A stretch of 64,000 nt of DNA from NCBI RefSeq assembly GCF_022846435.1, contig NZ_AP025627.1:1026001-1090000 (forward strand), given 5' to 3'. The position numbers and the translations under genes are program-made. The stretch's first letter is position 1. Every line of letters starts with the position of its first letter. The notes under the pieces were generated by a model. That model ran no database searches. It worked only from the letters and a program-made list of their open reading frames with translations, and was not told the DNA's origin. The stretch is from Parageobacillus sp. KH3-4. Its GTDB lineage: Bacteria; Bacillota; Bacilli; Bacillales; Anoxybacillaceae. Of this stretch, positions 47,961 to 56,998 are shown piece after piece.

Positions 47961-48485
47961 TTAAATATATAGCTTTGGCGTAGATGGCCGCGGTGTTTTT
48001 GCCGATGGGGAACGTTTATTTTCATTTGTTTTCGATTTCGGTACGGTCCGCTTTTTGGATCGTTTTTTGGATGAAGATGACGTTTTTTTCTTATTTTCTT
48101 GAATGTTTTTTTCTGTGTCGTTCTCTTCTGGATCGGTTGTTTTTAGTTCTTTCCATATTCTTATCATGCCAGGAAGGTTTTTGATTAGCGGTCCGTATTG
48201 CTGCACCATTGGCATAACGTTTTGCGCGATGCCTAACATTTTTTGGGCGTTTGTCAACATGCTGAGAAAGCCCCCGCCCGTGTTTGCACCAGCGCTTGCA
48301 CTAGCAGCGCTTTGGATTGCCGGACCCATCCAAGGAGATGCCGGGGACAGCGGCTGCCCTCGCGAAAACAATCGCGATAAGAAGCCGCCCAATCTTGGAT
48401 ATGGACCGGCCGCTCTCATTGGGGAAAATGGAAAAGCGCGTGCCATCGGGGGAGAAGGAAAGGTTGGCGGTCTGTTATATATCAT
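47961..48485 (-). CDS. yqfQ: YqfQ/VrrA family spore-associated protein
   Basis: A 174-residue protein of the VrrA/YqfQ family. The N-terminal third is rich in P, R and G (RPPTFPSPPMARAF), the middle contains a conserved hydrophobic piece (LTNAQKMLGIAQNVMPMVQQ) and the last 55 residues are a low-complexity lysine/serine tail. Its place between ispH and cshB matches B. subtilis yqfQ, reported as spore-associated; the mechanism is unknown. GGAGG lies seven bases before the ATG. Confidence 0.8.
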   Translation of the reverse strand: MIYNRPPTFPSPPMARAFPFSPMRAAGPYPRLGGFLSRLFSRGQPLSPASPWMGPAIQSAASASAGANTGGGFLSMLTNAQKMLGIAQNVMPMVQQYGPLIKNLPGMIRIWKELKTTDPEENDTEKNIQENKKKTSSSSKKRSKKRTVPKSKTNENKRSPSAKTPRPSTPKLYI

Positions 48486-48584
48486 TGTTTTGCCTCCTTT
48501 CTAGGCTAAGAATAGAAACAATATCCCTTTCATAAAGTATGCGAAAAAGCAAGAAATGTTTTTCCCCGCAATGGATGGTTGAAG

Positions 48585-48614
48585 TTGCGGTATTGCGGCA
48601 AAATCGGATATAAT
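48585..48614 (+). promoter_or_regulatory. Candidate sigma-A promoter of cshB
   Basis: TTGCGG (48585-48590), 18 bases, perfect TATAAT (48609-48614); the cshB start is about 55 bases downstream. Confidence 0.6.
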
Positions 48615-48669
48615 GATGAATCGAGTTATTCGGCTTTGTTTAGTCGAAGCAGAAAGGAGCAGTGGTATA

Positions 48670-49965
48670 ATGAAGGAGACGTTGTTTGAGCGATTTTCAT
48701 TTCAGCCATTTATTATTGAAGCGATCAAGGCGCTTCGTTTTTATAAACCAACGGAAATTCAAGAGAGAATTATTCCCATCGCTCTTCGCGGGGAAAGCGT
48801 GATCGGCCAGTCGCAAACAGGAACGGGAAAAACGCACGCCTATTTGCTGCCGATCATAGAAAAAATTGATCCGGATCGCAAAGTAGTGCAAGCGGTTATT
48901 ACCGCGCCGACACGGGAACTTGCGACGCAAATTTACCATGAAATTTTAAAAATTACAAAGTTTTGTCCGAGCGATCGGCAAATTACGGCTCGCTGCTTTA
49001 TCGGCGGAACCGATAAGCAAAAGGCGATCGAAAAATTGAAGACGCAGCCGCATATCGTAGTCGGAACCCCAGGACGAATTAACGACCTCATTCGCGAACA
49101 GGCGCTGCTCGTTCGTACGGCAAGTACGCTCGTCGTCGACGAAGCGGACTTAATGTTGGATATGGGATTTATTGTCGACGTCGACCAAATTGCTGCACGC
49201 ATGCCGAAAGAACTGCAAATGCTCGTGTTTTCCGCGACGATTCCGGAGAAGTTAAAGCCGTTTTTGAAAAAATATATGGAAAACCCAAAATATGTCCACG
49301 TTGCGCCGAAGCAAGTGGCGGCGGAAAAAATTGAGCATGTTCTTGTGCCGCTTCGCAGCCGGGACAAAGTGAAGTTGTTGCATGAAATGTTGGTTGCGTA
49401 TAATCCGTATTTAGCGATCGTATTTACCAATACAAAAAAGATGGCCGATGAAGTGGCGGACAAGCTGATTGAAAAAGGGATGAAAGTCGGGATTTTACAC
49501 GGCGATTTATCGCCGCGCGAGCGAAAGAAGATGATGAAGCAAATTCGCGATCTAGAATTTCAATATATTGTTGCTACCGATTTGGCCGCCCGCGGCATTG
49601 ATATTGAAGGGGTAAGCCATGTCATTAACTATGAATTGCCAAAAGATTTGCAGTTTTACATTCATCGCGTCGGACGCACCGCGCGCGCCGGTTACACGGG
49701 AATTGCGGCGACAATTTATGAGCCGTCGGATCAAGATGCAATCACCAAATTAGAAAAAATGGGGATTGCGTTTCTTCATCGCGATCTCATCCGCGGAGAA
49801 TGGGTGGATTTGCCGCCTTGGAATCGGCGCAGCAAGCGGGCAAAGCAAGATGGGGAAATAGCGCAGCTTCTTGAGAAAGTAAAAAAAGCGAAACAAGTCA
49901 AGCCGGGCTATAAGAAAAAACTGCTTGCTGAATTGGCAAAACAAAAAAAGCGGCAGCGGCGCTAA
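48670..49965 (+). CDS. cshB: DEAD-box RNA helicase CshB
   Basis: Cold-shock RNA helicase. Q motif (FKPTEIQ-like, YKPTEIQERIIP), motif I SQTGTGKT, motif II VDEADLML (a DEAD box), motif III SAT, and motif VI HRVGRTARAG are all visible. The C-terminal tail is rich in lysine and arginine. The ATG at 48670 follows AAAGGAG and gives 431 residues; the earlier in-frame ATG has no ribosome binding site. nfo follows after 38 bases. Confidence 0.94.
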   Translation: MKETLFERFSFQPFIIEAIKALRFYKPTEIQERIIPIALRGESVIGQSQTGTGKTHAYLLPIIEKIDPDRKVVQAVITAPTRELATQIYHEILKITKFCPSDRQITARCFIGGTDKQKAIEKLKTQPHIVVGTPGRINDLIREQALLVRTASTLVVDEADLMLDMGFIVDVDQIAARMPKELQMLVFSATIPEKLKPFLKKYMENPKYVHVAPKQVAAEKIEHVLVPLRSRDKVKLLHEMLVAYNPYLAIVFTNTKKMADEVADKLIEKGMKVGILHGDLSPRERKKMMKQIRDLEFQYIVATDLAARGIDIEGVSHVINYELPKDLQFYIHRVGRTARAGYTGIAATIYEPSDQDAITKLEKMGIAFLHRDLIRGEWVDLPPWNRRSKRAKQDGEIAQLLEKVKKAKQVKPGYKKKLLAELAKQKKRQRR

Positions 49966-50003
49966 AAAACAATAACATGTGAAATGAGAAAGGGAGAAGA
50001 GAA

Positions 50004-50900
50004 ATGTTAAAAATCGGCTCGCATGTATCGATGAGCGGGAAAAAGATGCTGCTTGCGGCAAGCGAGGAAGCTGTTTCCTACGGAGCAAATACGTTTATGA
50101 TTTACACGGGAGCCCCGCAAAACACAAAGCGCAAAAAAATCGAGGAGCTGAACATTGAAGCGGGGCTTGCCCATATGAAAGAACACGGCATTGAAGAAAT
50201 CGTCGTGCATGCTCCGTATATCATTAATATCGGCAACACGAAAAACCCGGATACGTTCGCCCTCGGCGTCGAATTTTTGCGTTCGGAAATTGAACGGACT
50301 GAGGCGATCGGCGCGGAACAAATCGTTCTTCATCCAGGGGCGCATGTCGGTGCGGGGCCGGAAGCGGGAATCCGCAAAATTATTGAAGGATTAAACGAAG
50401 TGTTAACGCGCGAACAAACGGTGCAAATCGCGTTAGAAACGATGGCGGGAAAAGGTTCGGAATGCGGCCGAAGCTTTGAGGAGCTCGCCCAAATTATTGA
50501 CGGTGTCACCCATAACGAGAAATTGTCCGTTTGTTTTGACACGTGCCATACGCATGATGCCGGTTATAACATCGTCGATGATTTTGATGGCGTTTTGCAA
50601 GAATTTGATCGGATCATCGGTTTAGACCGTCTTAAAGTGCTTCATATTAACGATAGCAAAAATCCGCGTGGAAGCCGGAAAGACCGCCACGAAAACATTG
50701 GTTTTGGTCATATCGGTTTTGCTGCATTAAACTACATCGTTCATCATCCGCAGCTTGCCGATATTCCGAAAATTTTAGAGACACCGTACGTCGGAGAGGA
50801 CAAAAACAATAAAAAGCCGCCGTACAAGCACGAAATTGCCATGTTGCGCGCGCAAACATTCGATGAAGAGTTGTTGACGAAAATCATGAATGAAGAATAA
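50004..50900 (+). CDS. nfo: Deoxyribonuclease IV (endonuclease IV)
   Basis: AP endonuclease of base-excision repair, with a three-zinc active site; important in B. subtilis spores. Metal ligands lie in [58 protein letters not shown] and LETPY. It has 298 residues. AAAGGGAG precedes the ATG. It is probably cotranscribed with cshB. Confidence 0.96.
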   Translation: MLKIGSHVSMSGKKMLLAASEEAVSYGANTFMIYTGAPQNTKRKKIEELNIEAGLAHMKEHGIEEIVVHAPYIINIGNTKNPDTFALGVEFLRSEIERTEAIGAEQIVLHPGAHVGAGPEAGIRKIIEGLNEVLTREQTVQIALETMAGKGSECGRSFEELAQIIDGVTHNEKLSVCFDTCHTHDAGYNIVDDFDGVLQEFDRIIGLDRLKVLHINDSKNPRGSRKDRHENIGFGHIGFAALNYIVHHPQLADIPKILETPYVGEDKNNKKPPYKHEIAMLRAQTFDEELLTKIMNEE

Positions 50901-50933
50901 AAAGGGCAAAAGCGAAATGCCCTTTTTATTTTT
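50899..50933. terminator. Bidirectional terminator between nfo and yqfT
   Basis: AAAAAGGGC and GCCCTTTTT form the stem, with A-rich and T-rich flanks; TATTTTTT follows on the plus strand. Confidence 0.85.
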
Positions 50934-51186
50934 TATGAACGAATGTTAAAAATAGTTCGTTTGCTTTTTTCGCGATTTGCGGCGATGTAATTTTGGCCAG
51001 TTCTTTGATCCATTTTTTTCTTTCCTGAGGATCAAACACATTAATTTTATTGGTCCGAGCGATATGGAGAATTTTTTTCGCTTGTTCCACCGTTAATGGA
51101 ATGCCGTAATCATGGCTATAGGAAACAAGCTCCTCTGGGGTAATCGTTTTTATTTTTTGTTGGATAAGCTGTTGATAAATGTTCAT
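50926..51186 (-). CDS. yqfT: DUF2624 family protein YqfT
   Basis: An 86-residue protein, MNIYQQLIQQKIKTITPEEL at the start, with a helical KKILHIARTN segment; function unknown. It matches YqfT of B. subtilis in size and place. The ATG at 51186 follows GGAGGAG on the minus strand; a longer upstream frame has no ribosome binding site. It is divergent from the broken yqfU. Confidence 0.87.
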   Translation of the reverse strand: MNIYQQLIQQKIKTITPEELVSYSHDYGIPLTVEQAKKILHIARTNKINVFDPQERKKWIKELAKITSPQIAKKANELFLTFVHKK

Positions 51187-51269
51187 TTTCGACTCCTCCT
51201 CTTCCATACGTATCATATGAAATGCAGCGCCTAAAAGTGTATGGTATAATAAAATAAAAAAAGAAGGGT

Positions 51270-51996
51270 GGTTTTTTGGCGCAAGGAATCTCCTAGCCAT
51301 ATTGTTATCGTTTTTTCTTTGTTTTTTTGGGCGCTTCGCTTGCGGCATTTTCCATCGAGCGGCTTTTAATACCGAACCAAATTATTGATCGTGGGGTCAT
51401 CGGGATTCCGCTTATTTTAGATTATTTAATTCCCGATGATTGGTTGTTTTTAAACTTTGCGACTCTTGTCATTCTCCTTAACGCCCCTCTTATGTATTTT
51501 GGCTATAAGCAAATTGGAAAGACGTTTATGCTTTCATCGATCGTTGGCATCCTGTTTCTTGCCATTGCAGAACGTTTTTTTACCATTTTGAGCCGCTGAC
51601 GACACAGCCGATTTTAGCCGCTGTTTTCGGAGGGCTCGCGTTGGGTCTTGGCGTCGGCTTTGTGATTTGGCACGGTGGATCTGTACTCGGTGATGACGTA
51701 TTACATTGCATTTAAAACGATCGATGCGGTCATTGAAGGATTGGACGAAACGAGGGCTGTTTTGATCGTTTCCGACCGTTGCGAAGAAATATCGGATGCG
51801 ATTTTGCATCGGTTAGGAAATGGCACGACCAAGCTGCTCGGAAAGGGCGGCTATACCGATGAACAAAAAGAAGTCATTGATGCGGTAGTAACTCGTTTGG
51901 AAGTCGATTGTGAATGAAATTGACCGTGACGCGTTCATTGCGATTATGGTTACGCACGAGGTAAAAGGCGCCAAATTTAAATCGGCGATTCATTAA
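51270..51996 (+). pseudogene. yqfU: Broken YitT-family membrane protein gene (yqfU remnant)
   Basis: Pieces of one YitT/YqfU protein lie in different frames. Frame A (from about 51297) gives FFFVFLGASLAAFSIERLL on to AERFF; a seven-T tract at 51575-51581 then shifts the frame, and [18 protein letters not shown] continues to WHGGS at about 51680. About 50 residues expected next are missing, and [16 protein letters not shown] resumes at once in another frame. A further shift near 51903 leads to [20 protein letters not shown] and a stop at 51996. The 5' end also has a stop at 51294. No start codon yields a working protein. Confidence 0.85.
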
Positions 51997-51998
51997 CG

Positions 51999-52027
51999 TT
52001 TACAAATGGCGTTCGATCCGTTATACT
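51999..52027 (+). promoter_or_regulatory. Sigma-A promoter of znuC-znuB-zur
   Basis: TTTACA (51999-52004), 17 bases, TATACT (52022-52027). It starts three bases after the last codon of the yqfU remnant. Confidence 0.75.
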
Positions 52028-52039
52028 ACGTTCATAGAT

Positions 52040-52060
52040 AAATCGTAATCATTCTGAATT
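52040..52060. promoter_or_regulatory. Zur box
   Basis: AAATCGTAATCATTCTGAAT and one more base match the Bacillus Zur operator (AAATCGTAATNATTACGATT) at about 17 of 20 fixed positions; the left half is perfect. It begins 13 bases after the -10 box, where a bound repressor would block transcription start. Confidence 0.75.
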
Positions 52061-52076
52061 ATCGGGAGAGAACGCC

Positions 52077-52835
52077 ATGGAAACAGAATATGTGTTGAAA
52101 ATGGAACATATATCATTCCGGTATGAAAAAGAGAATGTGTTAGAAGATATTAATTTGACTGTGCCCAAAGGTGCGTTTTTAGGGATTGTCGGTCCGAACG
52201 GATCAGGGAAATCGACATTGTTCAAATGCGTATTAGGATTATTAAAGCCGCAGCAAGGCAAGATTTATTTGTTTGGAACCCCCATTGAAGCGTTTAAAGA
52301 TTGGCACCGTGTCGGTTATGTGTCGCAAAAAGCAAACAGTTTTAATACAGGGTTCCCCGCCACCGTCTACGAGGTTGTCGCAAGCGGATTGACGGCTAAG
52401 CGCGGAATGTTCCGTTTTTTTACGAAAAAAGACAGACAGGCGGTGTCGGAAGCGATTGAAGCAGTGGGGATGAGCGCTTTTTCGCAACGAAACATCGGGG
52501 AATTGTCCGGCGGGCAGCAGCAGCGCGTATTTATTGCCCGAGCGATCGTCAGCAAGCCTGAATTGCTGATTTTAGATGAGCCGACGGTGGGCGTCGATGT
52601 TCACCACGTGCAAAGTTTTTACGACATGCTCGATGAACTGAATCGGCGCCTTGGCATGACGCTGATCCTCGTCACGCATGATATCGGAACGATCACGGAA
52701 AAAGTGACGCACGTTGCGTGCCTAAACAAACATTTATATTTTCATGGGAAAGCCGAAGAGTTTGAAAAACTCGAGGAGCAGGCATTGTCGCAGTTTTACG
52801 GACATTCACTGCAAGTGCTTTCTCACCAGCATTGA
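52077..52835 (+). CDS. znuC: Zinc ABC transporter, ATP-binding protein
   Basis: ATPase of a high-affinity zinc importer. Walker A GPNGSGKST, signature LSGGQQQR, Walker B LLILDEPT and the switch histidine in VTHD are intact. The C terminus ends with a histidine-containing HSLQVLSHQH. It has 252 residues. A Zur box lies just upstream and the partner permease follows after 15 bases; no zinc-binding lipoprotein gene lies in this operon. Confidence 0.92.
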   Translation: METEYVLKMEHISFRYEKENVLEDINLTVPKGAFLGIVGPNGSGKSTLFKCVLGLLKPQQGKIYLFGTPIEAFKDWHRVGYVSQKANSFNTGFPATVYEVVASGLTAKRGMFRFFTKKDRQAVSEAIEAVGMSAFSQRNIGELSGGQQQRVFIARAIVSKPELLILDEPTVGVDVHHVQSFYDMLDELNRRLGMTLILVTHDIGTITEKVTHVACLNKHLYFHGKAEEFEKLEEQALSQFYGHSLQVLSHQH

Positions 52836-52850
52836 TGGAGGAATGGCGCG

Positions 52851-53675
52851 ATGATCGAAGCAATATGGCAATACGAATTTTTACGTAACGCGTTTATAGC
52901 TGGAATATTAATCGGTTTCGCTGCTCCGCTCCTCGGTGTGTTTATTGTCGTTCGCCGTCTGTCGTTAATTGCCGATGCGCTCAGCCATGTGACGCTTGCC
53001 GGCATTGCGGCGAGTCTGCTTTTAGGTAAAAACTTTGCTTATTTTGCAAACTGGAACCCGCTTTATGCTGGGATGGGATTTTCTGTCGTCGGCGCGCTGT
53101 TTGTTGAAAAATTGCGGTCGATATATAAACATTATCAAGAATTGGCGATTCCGATCATTCTTTCTGGAGGAATCGGCCTCAGCGTTATTTTTATTTCACT
53201 TGCGGATGGATTTAATACCGATTTATTTTCCTATTTGTTTGGCAGTGTCAGTGCAGTAAGCCGCCAAGACGTATGGACAGTGCTGGCGATCGCCTGTGTC
53301 GTTATCAGCATTGTTATATTGTTATATAAAGAATTGTTTCTCCTTTCGTTTGATGAAGAATATGCGATGATTTCCGGCATTCGCGCAAAACTGATTCATT
53401 TTATATTTATCGTTTTGGTAGCGCTCGTGATCGCCGCATCGATGCGGATTGTCGGCGTTTTGCTTATTTCTTCGTTAATGACGCTTCCTGTTGCCGCGAG
53501 CATTCGAATTGCGAAAGGGTTTAAGCAGGCGATTGGCTATTCGATTTTGTTTGGCGAATTATCTGTTATCGCTGGGTTGCTGCTGTCCTATCAGTTTGAT
53601 CTGGCGCCTGGCGGAACGATCGTCATGCTTGCCGTTCTCATTTTGCTGATCGTCATCATGTGGAAAAGGGGATAA
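52851..53675 (+). CDS. znuB: Zinc ABC transporter, permease
   Basis: ABC-3 family membrane subunit with about eight helices (274 residues). [21 protein letters not shown] holds the conserved cytoplasmic loop ([10 protein letters not shown]) that contacts the ATPase, and the end is a hydrophobic helix followed by KRG. The substrate zinc is assigned from the Zur box and zur; manganese cannot be excluded from sequence alone. GGAGG precedes the ATG. Confidence 0.92.
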   Translation: MIEAIWQYEFLRNAFIAGILIGFAAPLLGVFIVVRRLSLIADALSHVTLAGIAASLLLGKNFAYFANWNPLYAGMGFSVVGALFVEKLRSIYKHYQELAIPIILSGGIGLSVIFISLADGFNTDLFSYLFGSVSAVSRQDVWTVLAIACVVISIVILLYKELFLLSFDEEYAMISGIRAKLIHFIFIVLVALVIAASMRIVGVLLISSLMTLPVAASIRIAKGFKQAIGYSILFGELSVIAGLLLSYQFDLAPGGTIVMLAVLILLIVIMWKRG

Positions 53676-53679
53676 GAGT

Positions 53680-54105
53680 ATGAATGTTGCGGAAGCGATT
53701 CGCCTAATGAAGGAAAAGGGTTTTAAACATACGGGCAAGAGGGAAGATATGCTGCAGCTATTTGCCAGCACTGATAAATATTTAACTGCCAAAGATGTAT
53801 TGGAAGCATTGCGGAACGATTATCCGGGATTAAGCTTTGATACGATTTACCGCAATTTATCGCTGTTTGTAGGGCTTGGCATTTTGGAAATGACCGAGTT
53901 ATCGGGCGAAAAGCACTTCCGTTTTACGTGCAGCGCGTACCATCATCACCATCATTTTATTTGTGTACAATGCGGAAAAACAAAAGAAATTACGACTTGC
54001 CCGATGGACGATTTAACCGAACAATTGAAAGGGTATGAAATATCGGACCATAAATTTGAAATATATGGAAAATGCCCAGAGTGTCAAAGGGATACCTCAA
54101 CGTAA
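53680..54105 (+). CDS. zur: Zinc uptake regulator Zur (Fur family)
   Basis: Repressor that binds DNA when loaded with zinc. An N-terminal winged helix ([31 protein letters not shown]) is followed by a dimer domain with the histidine run HHHHHF, CVQCGK and CPEC; the two CxxC pairs hold structural zinc. It has 141 residues. Lying in the operon behind a Zur box, it is probably autoregulated. Confidence 0.92.
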   Translation: MNVAEAIRLMKEKGFKHTGKREDMLQLFASTDKYLTAKDVLEALRNDYPGLSFDTIYRNLSLFVGLGILEMTELSGEKHFRFTCSAYHHHHHFICVQCGKTKEITTCPMDDLTEQLKGYEISDHKFEIYGKCPECQRDTST

Positions 54106-54131
54106 GGCGAGGATATCCCTTTGCTTATTTT
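54086..54131. terminator. Bidirectional terminator between zur and yqfW
   Basis: AAAGGGATACCTC and GAGGATATCCCTTT pair with one bulge. The zur stop codon lies inside the loop and the yqfW stop just beyond. Confidence 0.75.
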
Positions 54132-54690
54132 ATAGAAGCCGTTCAATATGCCGCTTTGCTTCAAGCCAGTTTTTGACGCGGATGACTTGTTTCGGAAGAG
54201 GGCCTTGATTATATGGGGTATCAAATAAAATGACAGGAATATTGCATTGTTCGGCAATATCACAAGCGTTGTCATATTTGTCTTCGAAAAAGGCAGCGAT
54301 ATGATACGTTTTTACCGCTTCAATTTTGTCGTGCGAACCGACCAATTCAATATGATGATAGTGAACGCCGTTTGTTTGGAACCACCGTTCCGTAAGCTCA
54401 TATAAATGTTTTCCGCGGGCGCTTATGTAAAATAATTCATATTTGTCTTTCCAGCCGTTAATTACCTCAAGTGCATGTTCCGCCAGCGGAGCGCGCTCGT
54501 AGATCATTGCCTCGTATTTTTCCATCCACTGATCCATTTCTTCTTCCGTCGTATCATACAGTGGGGCTAAATTATATTGGGTGATGTCATTTAATGTTAA
54601 ATTTTTTTGAAAAGATTTGTTCAAATATGGAATAAAAGTGCTCGGACAAGTAACTGTCCCGTCAATATCAATGCCAAGCCGTTTTTTCAT
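54130..54690 (-). CDS. yqfW: Putative nucleotidase YqfW (HAD superfamily)
   Basis: Related to 5'(3')-deoxyribonucleotidases. Motif I is GIDIDGTVT (nucleophile D at residue 8), motif II is YISARG, and the acidic motif III is FFEDKYDNA. The long cap, DITQYNLAPLYDTTEEEMDQ, replaces that of the typical enzyme. It has 186 residues; the substrate is not known. GGAGTGCAGAATAAAT precedes the ATG at 54690. The 243 bases to yqfX hold only a candidate sigma-G promoter. Confidence 0.85.
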   Translation of the reverse strand: MKKRLGIDIDGTVTCPSTFIPYLNKSFQKNLTLNDITQYNLAPLYDTTEEEMDQWMEKYEAMIYERAPLAEHALEVINGWKDKYELFYISARGKHLYELTERWFQTNGVHYHHIELVGSHDKIEAVKTYHIAAFFEDKYDNACDIAEQCNIPVILFDTPYNQGPLPKQVIRVKNWLEAKRHIERLL

Positions 54691-54866
54691 ATTTATTCTG
54701 CACTCCTTTAATTGAACGTCCGTGTATATTGTAGCACCATTAGGACAGATAGTGCATTATTTTATGGTCTGTTGCCGATATGGCTAGATTCGTACGGCCG
54801 TCAGTAATGGACAAAGACGAATAGCAATGCTTCCCATTCGTTTTTTCACCATAGAAAATATTCACA

Positions 54867-54896
54867 TTTATAATTTCGCATAAACTTTTCATACTA
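54867..54896 (+). promoter_or_regulatory. Candidate sigma-G promoter of yqfX
   Basis: CATACTA (54890-54896) is a perfect sigma-G -10; the -35 candidate TTTATA (54867-54872), 17 bases upstream, is weak. B. subtilis yqfX is, as I recall, forespore-expressed. Confidence 0.45.
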
Positions 54897-54933
54897 ATAA
54901 ATGCTCCTTACTTAAGGAAAGCGAGGGAAGCAT

Positions 54934-55281
54934 ATGGTGGATGATCGCAATCGCACGTATAATGAAAGCTACGTGCAATCGACCGGAAAAGATGAACAAG
55001 AACGAGATTTTATGGAGGAAACGGCGGCAGAAGTGGGCGAGCCAGTCCGTCGTTATGATGAACGAGGTGAAGAAAAAACCGATGGAGCAGGGATAGGTTG
55101 GCTGGCACTTGCTCTTTCGATTATTTCCTTATTTATTTGGCCTGTCTTATTAGGAGCAGCAGGCATTATTGTCGGATTTCTCGCACGCCGCCGTGGCGCA
55201 GAAACGTTAGGCGCGTGGGCAATCGGTATTGGCATTGTGGCGATTATCGTTCGCCTGTTCATCATGCCATTTTATTATTAG
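54934..55281 (+). CDS. yqfX: YqfX family small membrane protein
   Basis: A 115-residue protein: an acidic soluble N-terminal half (about residues 1-50), then two hydrophobic helices (LALALSIISLFIWPVLLGAA and TLGAWAIGIGIVAIIVRLF) joined by the basic loop LARRRGAE, like DUF4190-type proteins. It corresponds to yqfX. GGAAAGCGAGGG precedes the ATG. Function unknown; a sporulation role is inferred only from the possible sigma-G promoter. Confidence 0.8.
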   Translation: MVDDRNRTYNESYVQSTGKDEQERDFMEETAAEVGEPVRRYDERGEEKTDGAGIGWLALALSIISLFIWPVLLGAAGIIVGFLARRRGAETLGAWAIGIGIVAIIVRLFIMPFYY

Positions 55282-55283
55282 CG

Positions 55284-55318
55284 AAAAAAGCTTGGCGCTT
55301 TGAGCGTCAAGCTTTTTG
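55284..55318. terminator. Bidirectional terminator between yqfX and ispG
   Basis: AAAAAGCTTGGCGCT and AGCGTCAAGCTTTTT flank a three-base loop with one mismatch. The ispG stop codon lies inside the right arm. Confidence 0.88.
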
Positions 55319-56404
55319 TTTTTGTTTGGCAAAGTATTCTTCCGCCAATTTGTCCACTTCTTTTTTCAATTCTTCGACCATTTTTTCTTCAGGCACTTTG
55401 CGGATGATTTTGCCGTGCCGGAATAATAGACCTTCGCCGCGCGCGCCGGCGATGCCGATATCTGCTTCACGCGCTTCGCCCGGTCCGTTGACGGCACATC
55501 CGAGCACTGCCACTTTAATCGGTGCTTTTATTTTCGAGATATATTCTTCGATCTCATTGGCGATGCTAATTAAATCGATTTCGATGCGTCCGCACGTCGG
55601 GCAGGAAATCAGCGTCGCTGCATTTGACGCCAAGCCGAACGATTTTAATATTTCCCTTGCCACCTTTACTTCTTCTACCGGATCGGCGCTAAGCGAAACG
55701 CGGATCGTATTGCCGATGCCTTTGCTTAAGATGGCACCGATGCCAACGGCGCTTTTGATCGTTCCGGCAAATAGCGTGCCGGATTCGGTAATGCCGACAT
55801 GAAGTGGATAGTCAAACGTGCGCGCCGCTTTTTCGTATGCCTCGATCGCCAACCGCACATCAGACGCTTTTAACGATACGATAATATCATGGAAATCAAG
55901 CTCTTCTAAAATGCGAATATGGTATAGCGCGCTTTCGACCATGCCGTCAGCGGTAGGATATCCGTATTTTTCCAAAATCCGTTTTTCCAACGATCCGGCA
56001 TTGACGCCAATGCGGATCGGTATGCCGCGTTCTTTCGCCGCTTTGACGACTGCTTCCACTTTTTCGCGGCGCCCAATATTTCCGGGATTGATTCGGATTT
56101 TATCGACTCCGCCCTCAATCGCTTTCAGGGCGAGTTTATAGTCAAAATGAATATCGGCAACGAGCGGAATGTTAATGCGTTTTTTTATTTCCGGAATCGC
56201 GTTGGCTGCGCGCTCGTCTGGACAAGCGACGCGGACGATTTGGCAGCCTGCTTCTTCCAGCCGCTTTATTTGTGCCACCGTCGCTTCTACGTCATGCGTT
56301 TTCGTCGTTGTCATGCTTTGAATGATAACCTCGTTCTTTCCGCCGATCGTTAAATTGCCCACGCGAACGGGCCGCGTTTTTGAACGATGAATAATTTCAC
56401 CCAC
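55307..56404 (-). CDS. ispG: 4-hydroxy-3-methylbut-2-en-1-yl diphosphate synthase (flavodoxin)
   Basis: Iron-sulfur enzyme of the MEP pathway, one step before IspH. The N-terminal TIM barrel begins [12 protein letters not shown], and the C-terminal cluster domain contains [11 protein letters not shown] and [10 protein letters not shown], which hold the three cysteines. It has 365 residues. AAAGGAGCG precedes the ATG. It is separated by 89 bases from yqfZ, which lies upstream in the same direction. Confidence 0.96.
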   Translation of the reverse strand: MGEIIHRSKTRPVRVGNLTIGGKNEVIIQSMTTTKTHDVEATVAQIKRLEEAGCQIVRVACPDERAANAIPEIKKRINIPLVADIHFDYKLALKAIEGGVDKIRINPGNIGRREKVEAVVKAAKERGIPIRIGVNAGSLEKRILEKYGYPTADGMVESALYHIRILEELDFHDIIVSLKASDVRLAIEAYEKAARTFDYPLHVGITESGTLFAGTIKSAVGIGAILSKGIGNTIRVSLSADPVEEVKVAREILKSFGLASNAATLISCPTCGRIEIDLISIANEIEEYISKIKAPIKVAVLGCAVNGPGEAREADIGIAGARGEGLLFRHGKIIRKVPEEKMVEELKKEVDKLAEEYFAKQKQKA

Positions 56405-56493
56405 GAGAAATTCGCTCCTTTAAGAAACAAGTTCATGTCGCTTTCTGAATTATTGTAACAATGTTTATCGTCATTTGACAAGAAATTCGCAGC

Positions 56494-56823
56494 TTAACGT
56501 TGGTATACGGGGATTTTATATTTTTTGCCGATTTGTAATGTTTGCGCTTTTTCCCCTGGATTCAACGCTTCAAAATCGGCGATCACTTTGTCAATGGAAA
56601 CAGGAAGGGGCCCGTTTTGTTGCCTTTCCATAATGGATAGTAGTGTATCCCCTGGGTTGACGGTCACCGTTTGATACGGGATAGAAACGTGTTTCTTTCC
56701 GTCTGCCGCGCGTTCGGGACCTGCCGCTGTTTTCATGGAAATGCTCAATGTTCCTGTTGTGACGTCATGGTAAATGATATAGATGGAAAGACATATGACG
56801 AAGATAGTGATTGCTTTTTTCAC
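56494..56823 (-). CDS. yqfZ: LysM-domain protein YqfZ
   Basis: A 109-residue protein with an N-terminal helix (AITIFVICLSIYIIYHD) that could be a membrane anchor or signal, and a C-terminal LysM module (TVTVNPGDTLLSIM to LQIGKKYKIPVYQR), which binds peptidoglycan. It corresponds to yqfZ of B. subtilis by position and domains. It might localise to the cell wall or spore cortex, which is inference. Confidence 0.83.
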   Translation of the reverse strand: MKKAITIFVICLSIYIIYHDVTTGTLSISMKTAAGPERAADGKKHVSIPYQTVTVNPGDTLLSIMERQQNGPLPVSIDKVIADFEALNPGEKAQTLQIGKKYKIPVYQR

Positions 56824-56901
56824 GTGCTATTCCCCCAATGAACGTTGTTAGTAACTATGTATGCTTGTCCCGAAAAGAATATGTAAAATACGTTTGCCTG
56901 T

Positions 56902-56955
56902 TTTACGGAAACTTAACATTCGCTTAATAAACGCATAAAACTTGTTCGTTACAAT
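56902..56955 (+). promoter_or_regulatory. Pho box and -10 of the pst operon
   Basis: TTTACG, TTAACA, TTAATA and ATAAAA begin at 56902, 56913, 56924 and 56935, exactly 11 bases apart with five-base spacers. These are direct repeats of the PhoP half-site TTAACA. TACAAT (56950-56955) is the -10. There is no usual -35, as expected for a PhoP-activated promoter. Confidence 0.85.
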
Positions 56956-56998
56956 GTGCTTGTACGTGGATGACAAAAGACAATAGGAGGGTCAATCG

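Noticed and set aside
48103-48504. 133-codon plus-strand frame opposite yqfQ
   Set aside because: Its hydrophobic look comes from the complement of lysine codons in the YqfQ tail.
53940-53960. CATCACCATCAC run as a tag or simple repeat
   Set aside because: It encodes the natural metal-binding histidine run of Zur-family proteins.
54941-55281. Signal of horizontal transfer in the yqfX region
   Set aside because: Composition and gene order fit the neighbourhood; the small protein is known in Bacillus.
55098-55802. 234-codon plus-strand frame over yqfX and ispG
   Set aside because: It runs in the wrong frame through yqfX and antisense to ispG, with no family resemblance.
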